In this document: piece after piece, positions 48,313 to 58,435 of the stretch
Position numbering within the stretch: the stretch's first letter is position 1
How the letters are laid out: every line of letters begins with the position of its first letter
Source: Mycobacterium gallinarum
Lineage (GTDB): Bacteria; Actinomycetota; Actinomycetes; Mycobacteriales; Mycobacteriaceae
Length of the DNA: 64,000 nucleotides
Direction: 5' to 3'
Assembly: GCF_010726765.1 (NCBI RefSeq)
Contig: NZ_AP022601.1
Location: 868,001 to 932,000 of the forward strand
The notes under the pieces: generated by a model
Seen by the model: the letters and a program-made list of their open reading frames with translations, nothing else
The model's database searches: none
Told to the model about the DNA's origin: nothing
Translations under genes and position numbers: made by a program

Positions 48313-48678
48313 CTAGCCGGCCACGTACGCGTCGACCTCGATCTCCACGAGGTGCTCGGGCGCGATCAGTGCCGACACCTCGACCATGGTCGCCACCGGC
48401 ATGATGTCGCCGAACACCTCGGCATGGACTGCGCCGACGGCGCGCCAGCGCGAGATGTCCGTCACGTACATCCGGGTGCGCACCACGTCCGCCAAGGAGG
48501 CGCCGGCGTCCTGCAAAGCGATCTCTATGCGCCGCAACGCGTCCCGCGCCTGCGCCCCGACACCGTCACCGACGCCTGTGGTGCCCGCGACGGCGACGTA
48601 TGGGCCCGTCCGCACCGCCCGCGAGTATCCGACCGTGGCCTCGTACTCGGAGCCGGAGGAGACATTGCGGCGCGTCAT
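48313..48678 (-). CDS. RidA/YjgF family protein (Rv2704 homologue)
   Basis: A 121-aa protein of the RidA family, which hydrolyses reactive enamines or related intermediates. The catalytic Arg lies in VVRTRMYVTDI and the C-terminal EIEVDAYVAG is typical. I start at the ATG giving MTRRNVSSG; a TTG at 48687 would add three residues. Divergent from the membrane-protein gene at 48760. Confidence 0.9.
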   Translation of the reverse strand: MTRRNVSSGSEYEATVGYSRAVRTGPYVAVAGTTGVGDGVGAQARDALRRIEIALQDAGASLADVVRTRMYVTDISRWRAVGAVHAEVFGDIMPVATMVEVSALIAPEHLVEIEVDAYVAG

Positions 48679-48759
48679 CAGACACAAAGTAGTCGGCCCT
48701 GTGGCTCAGGCAACGGGTTTACAGTTGGGCCATTGACTGACAACCTAAACTGACCCACC

Positions 48760-49542
48760 GTGGGTATTCTTCTCGGCTTCGCGCCGTGGATCGTCTATTG
48801 GGTCCTGGTCGGCAACGTCCCCTTCCATACCGCGGTATTGGTCGCGTTCGCGATTGCCGTGTTGTCGTTCGTGATCGGCCGGGTGAAGGGAACGGCGGGC
48901 CGCACGCTCGAGATAGGCGCCATTGCAACGTTTTTAGTGCTGACGGTGCTGACCTTCACGGTGAGCGAGCAATTCATGCAGCAGTGGATGCAGCCGCTGA
49001 GCAACGCGGGCATCTTCCTGGTGGCGCTCGGCAGCATCCTCGCGCGCAGGCCGTTCGTCCGTGAATTCGCAGAGGTCGGCCAGCCGAAAGAGATCATCGA
49101 GACCGACGTCTTCAAACGCATCACGGCGGTGCTGACGTGGATCTGGGTGGCCGCGTTCGCGGGGATGACAGTGTCGTCGGCCATCCCGCCGATCGTGTAC
49201 GGCGAGGCGACCATCCTGGACACCAAGACGCCGCTGTCCTTCGTCTGCTACTGGGTCGTTCCGTTCTCGCTCCTGGGCCTGGCGGCGCTGGCGTCACGGC
49301 TGCTTCCCGAGCGGATGGCTCCGCCCGACGAGGAGATCGTGCGCAACACCACGTTCGTCGCGTTCGCCGAGGCGGAGATCGACCAGTTGATCTACCTTGC
49401 CACCGAGCACGCCAACCGTGAGGTAGGTGCGGGCAAGGAAGCGTTCGACATCAGGATCGGCAGCAAGGGCGTGCCGCTCGTCGGCGACGAGACGCGGGAG
49501 TCGTGGCCCTCGACGTACAAGGTGCGGGAGAAGAAGCGCTAA
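48760..49542 (+). CDS. Multi-span membrane protein of unknown function
   Basis: A 260-aa protein from a GTG. It has about six hydrophobic spans in the first 190 residues, arranged in pairs, with a cytoplasmic loop carrying RRPFVREFAEVGQP and PKEIIETDVF. A soluble C-terminal part of about 70 residues contains FAEAEIDQLIYLATEHANRE. I do not recognise the family; no transporter signature is seen. It is convergent with the methyltransferase gene, six bases apart. Confidence 0.8.
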   Translation: MGILLGFAPWIVYWVLVGNVPFHTAVLVAFAIAVLSFVIGRVKGTAGRTLEIGAIATFLVLTVLTFTVSEQFMQQWMQPLSNAGIFLVALGSILARRPFVREFAEVGQPKEIIETDVFKRITAVLTWIWVAAFAGMTVSSAIPPIVYGEATILDTKTPLSFVCYWVVPFSLLGLAALASRLLPERMAPPDEEIVRNTTFVAFAEAEIDQLIYLATEHANREVGAGKEAFDIRIGSKGVPLVGDETRESWPSTYKVREKKR

Positions 49543-49548
49543 CGGCGA

Positions 49549-50682
49549 TCAGGCCGGAGCGGCCTCCACGATCGACATCATCGGCGTCGCGGTGTCGACG
49601 ACGCGGGTGAGTCGAAACCCGCATCGCGCCAACAGATTGGCGAACTCTGCGCGGGTGCGCTCCCGGCCGCCGGGGGAGACGAGCATCTCCAAGTCGAGCA
49701 CGGCCCCCCAGTTCGAGGTCGCACGCTCCGGCAGCACGAGTTCGAGCAGCAGCAGTCGGCCGTTCGGCGCGATCGCGGTGCGGACGTTGCGCAGGATCTT
49801 CTCGGAGATGTCGTCGTCCCAGTCATGGATGATCGACTTCATGACGTAGGCATCGGCGCCGTCGGGAACCGAGTCCATGAATGAACCCCCCTCGACGGCG
49901 CAACGATTCGCGACGCCGGCGGCCTCGAGCACCGGCCCCGCGCCGGCGACGACCGACGGGAGGTCGAACAGTACGCCGCGGGCGGTCGGGGCCGAGCGCA
50001 GAATGGCGCTGAGCAGGTTGCCGTGACCACCGCCGATATCGACGATGAGCTTGAAGCCGGAGAAGTCATACACCGGGATCACGGTTTCGTTGGCCAACCT
50101 CGCCATCGCCGACATCGCGTCGTTGAAGATCGCGGCCTGCTCGGGCGCCTCGTCGAGATGCTCGAAATATGACTTGCCGTAGAGCTTTTCGGGTGAGGGG
50201 CGACCCGTCTGTACCGAATGCAGCAGCTCGCCCCATTCAGCCCAGTGCTCCGGGGATCCGATGAACAGAACCATCGACCGCAGGGAATTGGGTGCATCGG
50301 CGCGCAACGCTTCGCCCATCGCGGCCAACTCGAACCGGCCATCGGAGAGTTGGCGGAACACATCCCGGCCGGCGAGCATGCGCATCAACCGGAACACCGA
50401 GTCCGGGTGTCCGCCCACTTTGGCGGCTACCTCGTCGGCCGTCTTGGGGCCGTTGGCGAGTTCGTCGGCGATGCCGAGCTTGGCGGCCACGTAGAGGGCC
50501 TGGGACACCCAGGCGCCCTGCGCCGTCTCGAGCAACGCGATGTAGCCGGGCACCATCGCGCGGTTGACCTTCTGCAGCGCGGTACGGGCGGACTCGATGA
50601 TGCGGACGACGCGGGCGGGCGGGACTTTTGCGGGCTTCTCAGACACGGAGGGAAAGACTACCGGTCGATAGCGGCGCTTCAT
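49549..50682 (-). CDS. SAM-dependent O-methyltransferase, acetylserotonin/plant-type
   Basis: A 377-aa methyltransferase. An N-terminal winged-helix dimerisation domain (about residues 45-130, with GIADELANGPKTADEVAAKV) precedes the Rossmann domain; the SAM motif is VDIGGGHGNLLSAIL near 220, and the catalytic His is in KSIIHDWDDD near 288. It probably methylates a hydroxyl of a phenolic or polyketide-like metabolite. A GTG at 50646 (VSEKPAK) is an alternative start. Confidence 0.88.
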   Translation of the reverse strand: MKRRYRPVVFPSVSEKPAKVPPARVVRIIESARTALQKVNRAMVPGYIALLETAQGAWVSQALYVAAKLGIADELANGPKTADEVAAKVGGHPDSVFRLMRMLAGRDVFRQLSDGRFELAAMGEALRADAPNSLRSMVLFIGSPEHWAEWGELLHSVQTGRPSPEKLYGKSYFEHLDEAPEQAAIFNDAMSAMARLANETVIPVYDFSGFKLIVDIGGGHGNLLSAILRSAPTARGVLFDLPSVVAGAGPVLEAAGVANRCAVEGGSFMDSVPDGADAYVMKSIIHDWDDDISEKILRNVRTAIAPNGRLLLLELVLPERATSNWGAVLDLEMLVSPGGRERTRAEFANLLARCGFRLTRVVDTATPMMSIVEAAPA

Positions 50683-50766
50683 TCTTTGCCGCATACGCGG
50701 ATGGATATTCTCGATTTGCTCCGTGGGTACGGTTATCTGGTCGAATAGGTTAGGTACGCTTCGGCC

Positions 50767-51171
50767 GTGCCGGAAATTCGCGTCCGTGAAGCAGCCGAAC
50801 TCTTGGGGGTCAGCGACGACACCGTGCGCCGCTGGATCGATGACGGCGCCCTAACCGCTCACCTCGATGCGTCGGGCCGCAAGGCGATCGACGGGGCCGC
50901 GCTGGCCGCGTTCGCCAGGGCCAACGCGAGTGTGGCGCCCAAGGACCCGCTCAGCGTCGCGAGTTCGGCGCGCAACCGCTTCGCCGGACTGGTGACAAAG
51001 GTCGTCACGGACACCGTCATGGCCCAGGTCGAGATGCAGTGCGGGCCGTTCACCGTCGTCTCGTTGATGAGCACGGACGCCGTACGGGAACTGCAGCTCG
51101 AGCCGGGCAGCGTGGCCGTTGCGGTTGTGAAGGCGACCACCGTGATCGTGGAGACGCCCGGGGGCCAATGA
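50767..51171 (+). CDS. Helix-turn-helix plus TOBE (Mop) molybdate-responsive regulator
   Basis: A 134-aa protein. Residues 1-45 are a MerR/excisionase-type helix-turn-helix (VREAAELLGVSDDTVRRWID); residues about 65-131 form a molybdate-binding TOBE/Mop domain (SARNRFAGLVTKVVTDTVMA). It probably senses molybdate or tungstate and controls uptake. The GTG start is 84 bases beyond the methyltransferase start. Its stop overlaps the modA start as ATGA. Confidence 0.9.
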   Translation: MPEIRVREAAELLGVSDDTVRRWIDDGALTAHLDASGRKAIDGAALAAFARANASVAPKDPLSVASSARNRFAGLVTKVVTDTVMAQVEMQCGPFTVVSLMSTDAVRELQLEPGSVAVAVVKATTVIVETPGGQ

Positions 51172-51929
51172 TGAAGCACTCCAAGGTTTTTGCATCGGCG
51201 GCGACGTTGGCGTTGGTGTTGTCGGCGTGCGGATCTGGCGACGAGCCGGTGGACGGTCAGACAATCATGGTGTTCGCGGCGGCCTCACTGAAGTCGGCGT
51301 TCACCGAGATCGGTGAGCAGTTCAACACCGACAATCCGGGGACGACGGTGGAGTTCTCGTTCGCGGGCTCCTCGGATCTGGTCACCCAGCTGACACAGGG
51401 CGCACAGGCTGACGTCTTCGCGTCCGCCGACACCCTGAACATGGACAAGGCGGCCCAGGCGGGACTGCTGGACGGCGAACCGGTCAACTTCGCATCCAAC
51501 ACACTGACGATCGCCGTCGCACCGAGAAACCCGAAGCGGATCAGGTCATTTCAGGATCTGACGAAGCCCGGGCTCGCCGTGGTGGTGTGCGCGCCGCAGG
51601 TGCCGTGCGGTTCGGCGGCCCAGCGGGTCGAGAAGGCCGCCGGCGTGGATATCAAACCAGTGAGCGAGGAAGCGTCGGTCAGCGATGTGCTGAACAAGGT
51701 GACGACGGGCCAGGCCGATGCGGGGTTGGTATATGTCACCGATGCGGCCGGGGCTGCGGGCAAGGTCTCCGCGGTCCAGTTTCCCGAGTCGGCTGACGCG
51801 GTGAACATTTATCCGATCGCCGCGCTCAAATCCTCCGAACACCAGGGACTGGCGCGCAAGTTCATCGATGCCGTCACGGGCCAAGCCGGCCAGAAGACGC
51901 TGAGCGCGGCCGGCTTCGCCCAACCCTGA
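51168..51929 (+). CDS. modA: Molybdate ABC transporter substrate-binding lipoprotein ModA
   Basis: A 253-aa lipoprotein with lipobox LSAC (Cys21). The mature protein has the ModA features VFAAASLKSAFTEIGEQF and FAGSSDLVTQLTQGAQADVF for oxyanion binding, and ADAGLVYVTDA near residue 182. It is coupled to the TOBE regulator by a four-base overlap. No modB or modC gene follows; the next gene is convergent sigA, so its permease and ATPase must be encoded elsewhere or be missing. Confidence 0.94.
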   Translation: MMKHSKVFASAATLALVLSACGSGDEPVDGQTIMVFAAASLKSAFTEIGEQFNTDNPGTTVEFSFAGSSDLVTQLTQGAQADVFASADTLNMDKAAQAGLLDGEPVNFASNTLTIAVAPRNPKRIRSFQDLTKPGLAVVVCAPQVPCGSAAQRVEKAAGVDIKPVSEEASVSDVLNKVTTGQADAGLVYVTDAAGAAGKVSAVQFPESADAVNIYPIAALKSSEHQGLARKFIDAVTGQAGQKTLSAAGFAQP

Positions 51930-51944
51930 CCTACCGTGCGGGTA

Positions 51945-53483
<1,539 letters not shown>

Positions 53484-53623
53484 GTCACCCTTTCGTCGTA
53501 CTTCGTTCCGGTGGGCAGTGCGGATCCCAACGCAGGCTGGGGTCATGCGCCATCGAAAAATGTCGGCTGTCGAATATCGGCGGTTTGATCTCGCCGCTAT
53601 CCGGGCTACGGCCGCCGTCGTCC

Positions 53624-53629
53624 ATTGTA
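53624..53629 (-). promoter_or_regulatory. Possible minus-10 box of sigA
   Basis: The minus strand reads TACAAT about 140 bases before the sigA start codon, in an otherwise non-coding 201-base gap. No convincing minus-35 is seen. Confidence 0.4.
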
Positions 53630-53684
53630 ACGACAGTGTGTGCCACTGCCGCCTTGAGCGGCAAATTCGATGGTTTCGGCGCGG

Positions 53685-54491
53685 CTACTTGCCGGTAGCT
53701 GTGACATCGACCGCAGCGGCCATCGCCGCGCCGACGATGCCGGCCGTGTTCTGCAAAGCAGCGGCCACCACCGGTGTGCGGTTCTTCAGCAGCGGAATCC
53801 ACTTATCGGCTTTTCGGCTGATGCCGCCGCCGGCGATGAACAGGTCCGGCCAGATCGCGTTTTCGATCGCTACCAGGACCTTTGTCACCTCTTGGGTCCA
53901 GCGCTCGTAGCTCCAGTCCTTCTTTTCCTTGATCGAGGACGCTGCGCGATGCTCGGCCTCCTTGCCGCCGACCTCGAGGTGACCGAACTCGGTATTGGGC
54001 AGCAGCACGCCGTTGTGGATGACCGCCGAACCGATGCCGGTGCCGAAGGTGAGCAGCACGATGACGCCCGTGTTGTCCCGGCCCGCGCCAAACCTTTCTT
54101 CGGCCAGCCCGGCTGCGTCGGCATCGTTGAGCACGGTCACCTGCTGGCCGTCGAGTGCCTTGCTGTAGAACTCGCTGGCATTGCTGCCGATCCAGCCCTT
54201 GTCCACATTGGCGGCGGTGCGCACGATGCCGTCGGTCACGACGCCCGGATAGGTGACCCCGACTTTCTCGGTCCAACCGAACTCGCGGACCACCGCGGCG
54301 ACGGTCTTGCTGACCGCTTCGGGGGTTGCCGGCTGCGGGGTCTCGAGCTTGAAGCGGTCTCCGATCAGCAGACCGGTATCGAGATCGACGATGCCGCCCT
54401 TGACGCCGCTTCCGCCGACATCGATGCCGAAGCCGCGGCGTTGGCCCGCGCCGGTGGCCGCCGCTTCTGCGGCTGAATCGTTGGCTGTCAT
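53685..54491 (-). CDS. ppgK: Polyphosphate glucokinase PpgK
   Basis: A 268-aa ROK-family kinase that phosphorylates glucose with polyphosphate or ATP. The phosphate motif FGIDVGGSGVKGGIVDL begins near residue 21, the ROK core includes TFGTGIGSAVIHNG and NTEFGHLEVGG, and the polyphosphate-enzyme segment KEKKDWSYERWTQEV is present. The zinc-binding Cys motif of other ROK proteins is absent, as in other PpgK proteins. AGAGGAG precedes the start. Confidence 0.96.
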   Translation of the reverse strand: MTANDSAAEAAATGAGQRRGFGIDVGGSGVKGGIVDLDTGLLIGDRFKLETPQPATPEAVSKTVAAVVREFGWTEKVGVTYPGVVTDGIVRTAANVDKGWIGSNASEFYSKALDGQQVTVLNDADAAGLAEERFGAGRDNTGVIVLLTFGTGIGSAVIHNGVLLPNTEFGHLEVGGKEAEHRAASSIKEKKDWSYERWTQEVTKVLVAIENAIWPDLFIAGGGISRKADKWIPLLKNRTPVVAAALQNTAGIVGAAMAAAVDVTATGK

Positions 54492-54643
54492 CGGCGCTCC
54501 TCTGGATCGGCCCGGCACTGCGATGCGCCACACACCTTAGTGGCTAGGCAAAACTCATGGGCGATCCCTCGGTAACGCGCGGGCCCAGTCGCGCAACCGG
54601 TTAGCGAACAGGCTCCCCGCGCGCCGCTGCACTGTGCTGCGAT

Positions 54644-55498
54644 GTGCGGGTGGTCGAAAACGACACCCCGGCGGGCCGGGAATCCCTGACCGATCCCGTG
54701 CTACTGCGCTCGGTGGCCGAGCAGCTGGCCACCGAGGCGGCCGCATTCGTGCGTGCGCGCCGCGCCGAGGTTTTCGGCGATCGGAACACCGTCTCGCCGG
54801 TCCGGGCGAAGAGCACCCCGACCGACCCGGTCACCGTTGTCGACACCGAAACCGAGGCGCTCCTGCGCGACAGGCTGGCGGTCCTACGTCCGGGGGAACC
54901 CGTGATGGGTGAGGAGCAGGGCGGAACGAACGACGGACGGTTGACGTGGGTGCTCGATCCGATCGACGGCACCGTGAACTTCGTGTACGGCCTCGAGGCA
55001 TACGCGGTCTCGGTTGGCGTCCAGCAAGACGGAGCATCGGTGGCCGGCGCGGTCGCGAACGTCGCCACCGGCGCGCTGTACTCCGCTGCCGTGGGTCACG
55101 GCGCCGGCCTGCAACACGGGGGAGTCACGACGCGGCTTCGGGCCAGTGCCGCCACCGAACTGTCGATGTCGTTGGTAGGCACCGGCTTTTCGTATGCCGC
55201 TGAGAAGCGGAGCCGGCAGGCCGAAATCCTCACCACGGTGCTGCCCGCCGTCCGCGATATCCGCCGTTTCGGGTCGTGCGCGCTCGATCTCTGCATGGTG
55301 GCGGCCGGCGGTCTGGACGCCTATTACGAAGACGGCGTGCATGTGTGGGACTGGGCCGCGGCCGCATTGATCGCCGCAGAGGCCGGGGCGACACTGCGAC
55401 TGCCGGCCAGTGACGGCACGCCCGGCCTGATCATCGCGTGCGCACCCGGCATCTCCGACGCGCTTGCGGCTGTGCTGAACCGGGCGGGTGCGGTTTAG
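54644..55498 (+). CDS. suhB: Inositol-1-monophosphatase SuhB
   Basis: A 284-aa phosphatase that makes free inositol for phosphatidylinositol and mycothiol. Metal motifs are GEEQGG and VLDPIDGTVNFVYGL near residue 105, and HVWDWAAAALIAAEAGA near 230. Start is a GTG; another GTG two codons later is possible. It is divergent from ppgK. Confidence 0.94.
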   Translation: MRVVENDTPAGRESLTDPVLLRSVAEQLATEAAAFVRARRAEVFGDRNTVSPVRAKSTPTDPVTVVDTETEALLRDRLAVLRPGEPVMGEEQGGTNDGRLTWVLDPIDGTVNFVYGLEAYAVSVGVQQDGASVAGAVANVATGALYSAAVGHGAGLQHGGVTTRLRASAATELSMSLVGTGFSYAAEKRSRQAEILTTVLPAVRDIRRFGSCALDLCMVAAGGLDAYYEDGVHVWDWAAAALIAAEAGATLRLPASDGTPGLIIACAPGISDALAAVLNRAGAV

Positions 55499-55530
55499 CC
55501 AAACCCGTTGGGCGCCAGTGAGTTACGTAT

Positions 55531-56187
55531 CTAGCAGGTGCTGGAATGAATCTTTTCCAGCAGTGCCGCATCGGCAGTCTGCGTCGCGTCGGGGCGCAGG
55601 CTGGCCAGTACGGCGTCGATGTCGTCGCTGTGGCTCAGTTCGGTGAACTCCGTGCCGATCGCCAGGTCGACGGTGTCATCGGTGCGCTCGTCTTCGAACA
55701 GTTCGGTGCACGGCGCGACGAGCCACACGGCGGCCGCGGCCGCCCGGCCCGAGGGTCCGAACCGAATCTGGCCCTGGCATGTCAGTCGGGCGCTCGCATA
55801 CACGGCGTCGTTGGCCGCCGTCGGCTCGGCGAAGCCCTGATCGCGAAGTGCGCCGGCCACCTCGGCGGCCTGGCCGCCCTGCCCGCTCGCGTTGAGCACC
55901 CTGATCTTGGTGTCGGCGAGCTTGGCCGGGGTGACGTCGACCATCTCGCTACGGGTCAACTGCTGGCCGAGCGCCGGCGGTGGGTTGTTCGCGTCGGCCG
56001 GCGGCGGCGGGGGATTGCACGCGGCGGTCTCCTCCACCGCGACCGGCTGGTTCAGGGCGATGACCCAGATCGTCAGCGTCACGACGGACAGGGCGACGAG
56101 CGCCAGAATGCCCGGCAGGTAATTGCGCCGCCGGAATGGGCGGCCATGCTTGTCGAATGCCGTACCCTCGGTGATTTGCGCGACCAC
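55531..56187 (-). CDS. cei: Envelope integrity protein Cei (LytR C-terminal domain)
   Basis: A 218-aa protein from a GTG. One membrane span (about residues 23-45) anchors an extracellular part with a Pro-rich linker and a LytR_C domain (KIRVLNASGQGGQAAEVAGAL). Four Cys outside the membrane may form disulfides. The M. tuberculosis homologue (Rv2700) is needed for envelope integrity and virulence. A perfect CRP-type site lies 54 bases upstream. Confidence 0.92.
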   Translation of the reverse strand: MVAQITEGTAFDKHGRPFRRRNYLPGILALVALSVVTLTIWVIALNQPVAVEETAACNPPPPPADANNPPPALGQQLTRSEMVDVTPAKLADTKIRVLNASGQGGQAAEVAGALRDQGFAEPTAANDAVYASARLTCQGQIRFGPSGRAAAAAVWLVAPCTELFEDERTDDTVDLAIGTEFTELSHSDDIDAVLASLRPDATQTADAALLEKIHSSTC

Positions 56188-56240
56188 GAGAGCACTCTAG
56201 AGGTCCCGTCGCTGCGACCTTAAGGTGGCATCCCAGAGAC

Positions 56241-56256
56241 TGTGATGTAAATCACA
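56241..56256. promoter_or_regulatory. Perfect CRP-type binding site between cei and the DUF4193 gene
   Basis: TGTGA-TGTAAA-TCACA matches the mycobacterial CRP consensus TGTGA-N6-TCACA at all ten fixed positions. It stands between divergent genes, 54 bases from cei and 96 from the DUF4193 gene. Confidence 0.85.
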
Positions 56257-56351
56257 GTGCAACGTGTTTCATTCCGGGCACGAATCATTTGGTGGATGCG
56301 TTCGACGCTGGTACAAAGCACTGCTGCAAGATTTGATGGAGGGGACAGGAA

Positions 56352-56654
56352 ATGGCTACCGATTACGACGCCCCCCGGCGTACCGAAACCGATGACGTTT
56401 CGGAAGATTCGCTGGAGGAGCTGAAGGCGCGGCGTAACGAGGCCCAGTCCGCGGTTGTCGACGTCGACGAATCCGAATCCGCCGAATCATTCGAACTGCC
56501 TGGTGCCGACCTGTCCGGCGAGGAGTTGTCGGTTCGCGTCATCCCGAAGCAAGCCGACGAGTTCACCTGCTCGAGCTGCTTCTTGGTCCATCACCGCAGT
56601 CGGCTCGCCAGCGAGAAGAACGGCGTGATGATCTGCACCGATTGCGCCGCCTGA
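56352..56654 (+). CDS. DUF4193 family protein (Rv2699c homologue)
   Basis: A 100-aa acidic protein with a C-terminal zinc-ribbon-like site (Cys73-x-x-Cys76 and Cys95-x-x-Cys98, in CSSC and CTDC). The N-terminal 65 residues are rich in Asp, Glu and Ser, probably disordered. The family is universal in actinobacteria and highly expressed, with no settled function. GGAGGGGACAGG precedes the start. A CRP site lies upstream. Confidence 0.92.
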   Translation: MATDYDAPRRTETDDVSEDSLEELKARRNEAQSAVVDVDESESAESFELPGADLSGEELSVRVIPKQADEFTCSSCFLVHHRSRLASEKNGVMICTDCAA

Positions 56655-56659
56655 CGGCT

Positions 56660-57139
56660 TCAGGAACTACGCAATGCCGCCAGCACTCGGTCGGGGCGGC
56701 GGGAGCTCACCAGCCAATACGGCGTCGGATCATCCGGGTCGTCGAGAACCAACAAAACCATGGGGCCTACCCACGCCTTATGCACGACGTAGGCGGCCGG
56801 GTCCAGCTGACGGCCCAGAGCCGCGGATTTCGCGCTGCGCGGAACTTCGGTGGACCTGGAGATGACGCCGACGGGCAGATGTGCGTCACCGACCCACAGC
56901 TCGGTTTCGCCTTCACCGGCGACCACGCGCAGTTGCGTGCTGCCCAACATCAACAGCGCCACGGCCGCGACCGGCAGCAATACGGCGTAGGGCAGCCACA
57001 CGGGAATCGCCGGCACACCCTGGTTGACCTCGAGTCCGATCAGCGCGGCCAATCCCAGGCCGGGCAGCCACCACCACCACGGCACCATCAGCCGTTCGCG
57101 GTAGCGGACGGTTTGGGACGTGGCGCGCGTGTCGGACAC
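56660..57139 (-). CDS. DUF3093 family membrane protein (Rv2698 homologue)
   Basis: A 159-aa protein from a GTG at 57139; the open frame continues upstream through dut and is rejected there. Two membrane spans follow a short basic N-terminus with [15 protein letters not shown]; the C-terminal half is soluble, with [20 protein letters not shown] and [10 protein letters not shown]. Function unknown; conserved beside dut. Only 25 bases separate the two divergent starts. Confidence 0.92.
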   Translation of the reverse strand: MSDTRATSQTVRYRERLMVPWWWWLPGLGLAALIGLEVNQGVPAIPVWLPYAVLLPVAAVALLMLGSTQLRVVAGEGETELWVGDAHLPVGVISRSTEVPRSAKSAALGRQLDPAAYVVHKAWVGPMVLLVLDDPDDPTPYWLVSSRRPDRVLAALRSS

Positions 57140-57150
57140 GCGGCCAAGAG

Positions 57151-57156
57151 TAATCT
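57151..57156 (+). promoter_or_regulatory. Minus-10 box giving a probably leaderless dut mRNA
   Basis: TAATCT ends eight bases before the GTG at 57165. A start site seven to nine bases downstream would place transcription at or next to the start codon. Confidence 0.55.
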
Positions 57157-57164
57157 CTGACGTC

Positions 57165-57629
57165 GTGTCCACCACTCTCGCGGTCGTGCGCCTGGACCCC
57201 GATCTGCCCATGCCGAGTCGTGCCCATGAGGGCGACGCGGGTGTGGATCTGTACAGCGCCATCGACGTCGAACTGGGTCCCGGTCAGCGTGCGCTCGTGC
57301 CGACCGGCATCGCCGTCGCCATCCCCCACGGAATGGTCGGACTGATCCATCCGCGCTCGGGTTTGGCTGCCCGCGTTGGACTTTCGATCGTGAACAGCCC
57401 AGGCACCGTCGACGCCGGATACCGCGGCGAGATCAAGGTGTCACTGATCAATCTCGACCCTGCCGAGCCCATCGTCGTACACCGCGCAGACCGGATCGCG
57501 CAGCTTTTGGTTCAGCGAGTCGAACTGCCCGACCTGGTCGAGGTGACGTCGTTCGACGAGGCTGGTTTGGCAGATACTTCCCGTGGCGGCGGTGGCCACG
57601 GTTCCTCCGGCGGACATGCGAGTTTGTGA
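57165..57629 (+). CDS. dut: dUTP diphosphatase Dut
   Basis: A 154-aa trimeric dUTPase that removes dUTP and makes dUMP. All five family motifs are visible, among them [29 protein letters not shown] and the C-terminal arm [12 protein letters not shown]. The GTG start gives [12 protein letters not shown], matching the M. tuberculosis enzyme length. Probably leaderless. It abuts the DUF3710 gene, one base apart. Confidence 0.97.
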   Translation: MSTTLAVVRLDPDLPMPSRAHEGDAGVDLYSAIDVELGPGQRALVPTGIAVAIPHGMVGLIHPRSGLAARVGLSIVNSPGTVDAGYRGEIKVSLINLDPAEPIVVHRADRIAQLLVQRVELPDLVEVTSFDEAGLADTSRGGGGHGSSGGHASL

Positions 57630-57630
57630 A

Positions 57631-58377
57631 ATGGCATTCGGTAGGCAAAAAGACGTGAAGGACAGTGGCGATGAGGTCACCTCGACGGGCGACGCCGACG
57701 TCGAGCCGGACGGACCGTTCGACATCGACGACTTCGACGACCCGGCGGTCGCGGCGGAAGGACGTCTGGACCTGGGCTCGGTGCTGATTCCGCTGCCCGA
57801 GGCCGGACAGGTGCAGGTGGAGCTCACCCCGCAGGGTGTGCCCAGTGCGGTGTGGGTCGTCACGCCCAACGGCCGGTTCACCGTCGCTGCCTACGCTGCC
57901 CCGAAGTCCGCCGGTCTGTGGCGTGAGGTCGCCGGTGAATTGGCGGAATCGCTGCGCAAGGATGCCACCCAGGTGTCGATCAAGGACGGCCGGTGGGGCC
58001 GCGAGGTCGTCGGTGCCGCAGCGGGTGCTCAGGGGGCCGGCGTCGTGCGGTTCATCGGCATCGACGGCTATCGCTGGATGATCCGGTGCGTTGTCAACGG
58101 GCCGGAGGAGAACGCCGAGGCGCTGGCGAAGCAGGCGCGAGACGCCCTGGCCGACACGGTGGTTCGCCGCGGCGACACCCCGCTGCCGGTGCGCACCCCG
58201 CTGCCCGTCGAGCTGCCCGAACCGATGGCGAACCAGCTGCGCGCAGCCGCCGAACAGGCCGCGGCTCAGCAGGCGCAGCAGGCCGGCGGGCAACCGCCCG
58301 AGGGGCCGACGCCGACCGCGCGCCGCAGCGAGCAGGGTTCGGCCATGCAGCAGTTGCGGACCATCACCGGCGGCTAA
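57631..58377 (+). CDS. DUF3710 family protein (Rv2696c homologue)
   Basis: A 248-aa soluble protein. The first 45 residues are acidic and disordered, then a beta-rich domain includes LGSVLIPLPEAGQVQVEL and VRFIGIDGYRWMIRCVV; the last 45 residues are Gln/Ala/Pro-rich and disordered. Co-directional with dut and nearly touching it. Function unknown. Confidence 0.92.
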   Translation: MAFGRQKDVKDSGDEVTSTGDADVEPDGPFDIDDFDDPAVAAEGRLDLGSVLIPLPEAGQVQVELTPQGVPSAVWVVTPNGRFTVAAYAAPKSAGLWREVAGELAESLRKDATQVSIKDGRWGREVVGAAAGAQGAGVVRFIGIDGYRWMIRCVVNGPEENAEALAKQARDALADTVVRRGDTPLPVRTPLPVELPEPMANQLRAAAEQAAAQQAQQAGGQPPEGPTPTARRSEQGSAMQQLRTITGG

Positions 58378-58404
58378 CGAATTCGGCGCGCCAAACGACC
58401 GTGG

Positions 58405-58422
58405 GGGTGCATTGGCGCACCC
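58405..58422. terminator. Weak hairpin between convergent genes
   Basis: GGGTGC, six bases, GCACCC forms a short hairpin between the DUF3710 and hydrolase stop codons. A terminator role is plausible from position only. Confidence 0.4.
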
Positions 58423-58435
58423 GATTCGCAAAGAG

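Noticed and set aside
50741..50762. IdeR iron box before the TOBE regulator
   Set aside because: Only the left half (TAGGTTAGG) matches; the right half does not, so the palindrome is missing.
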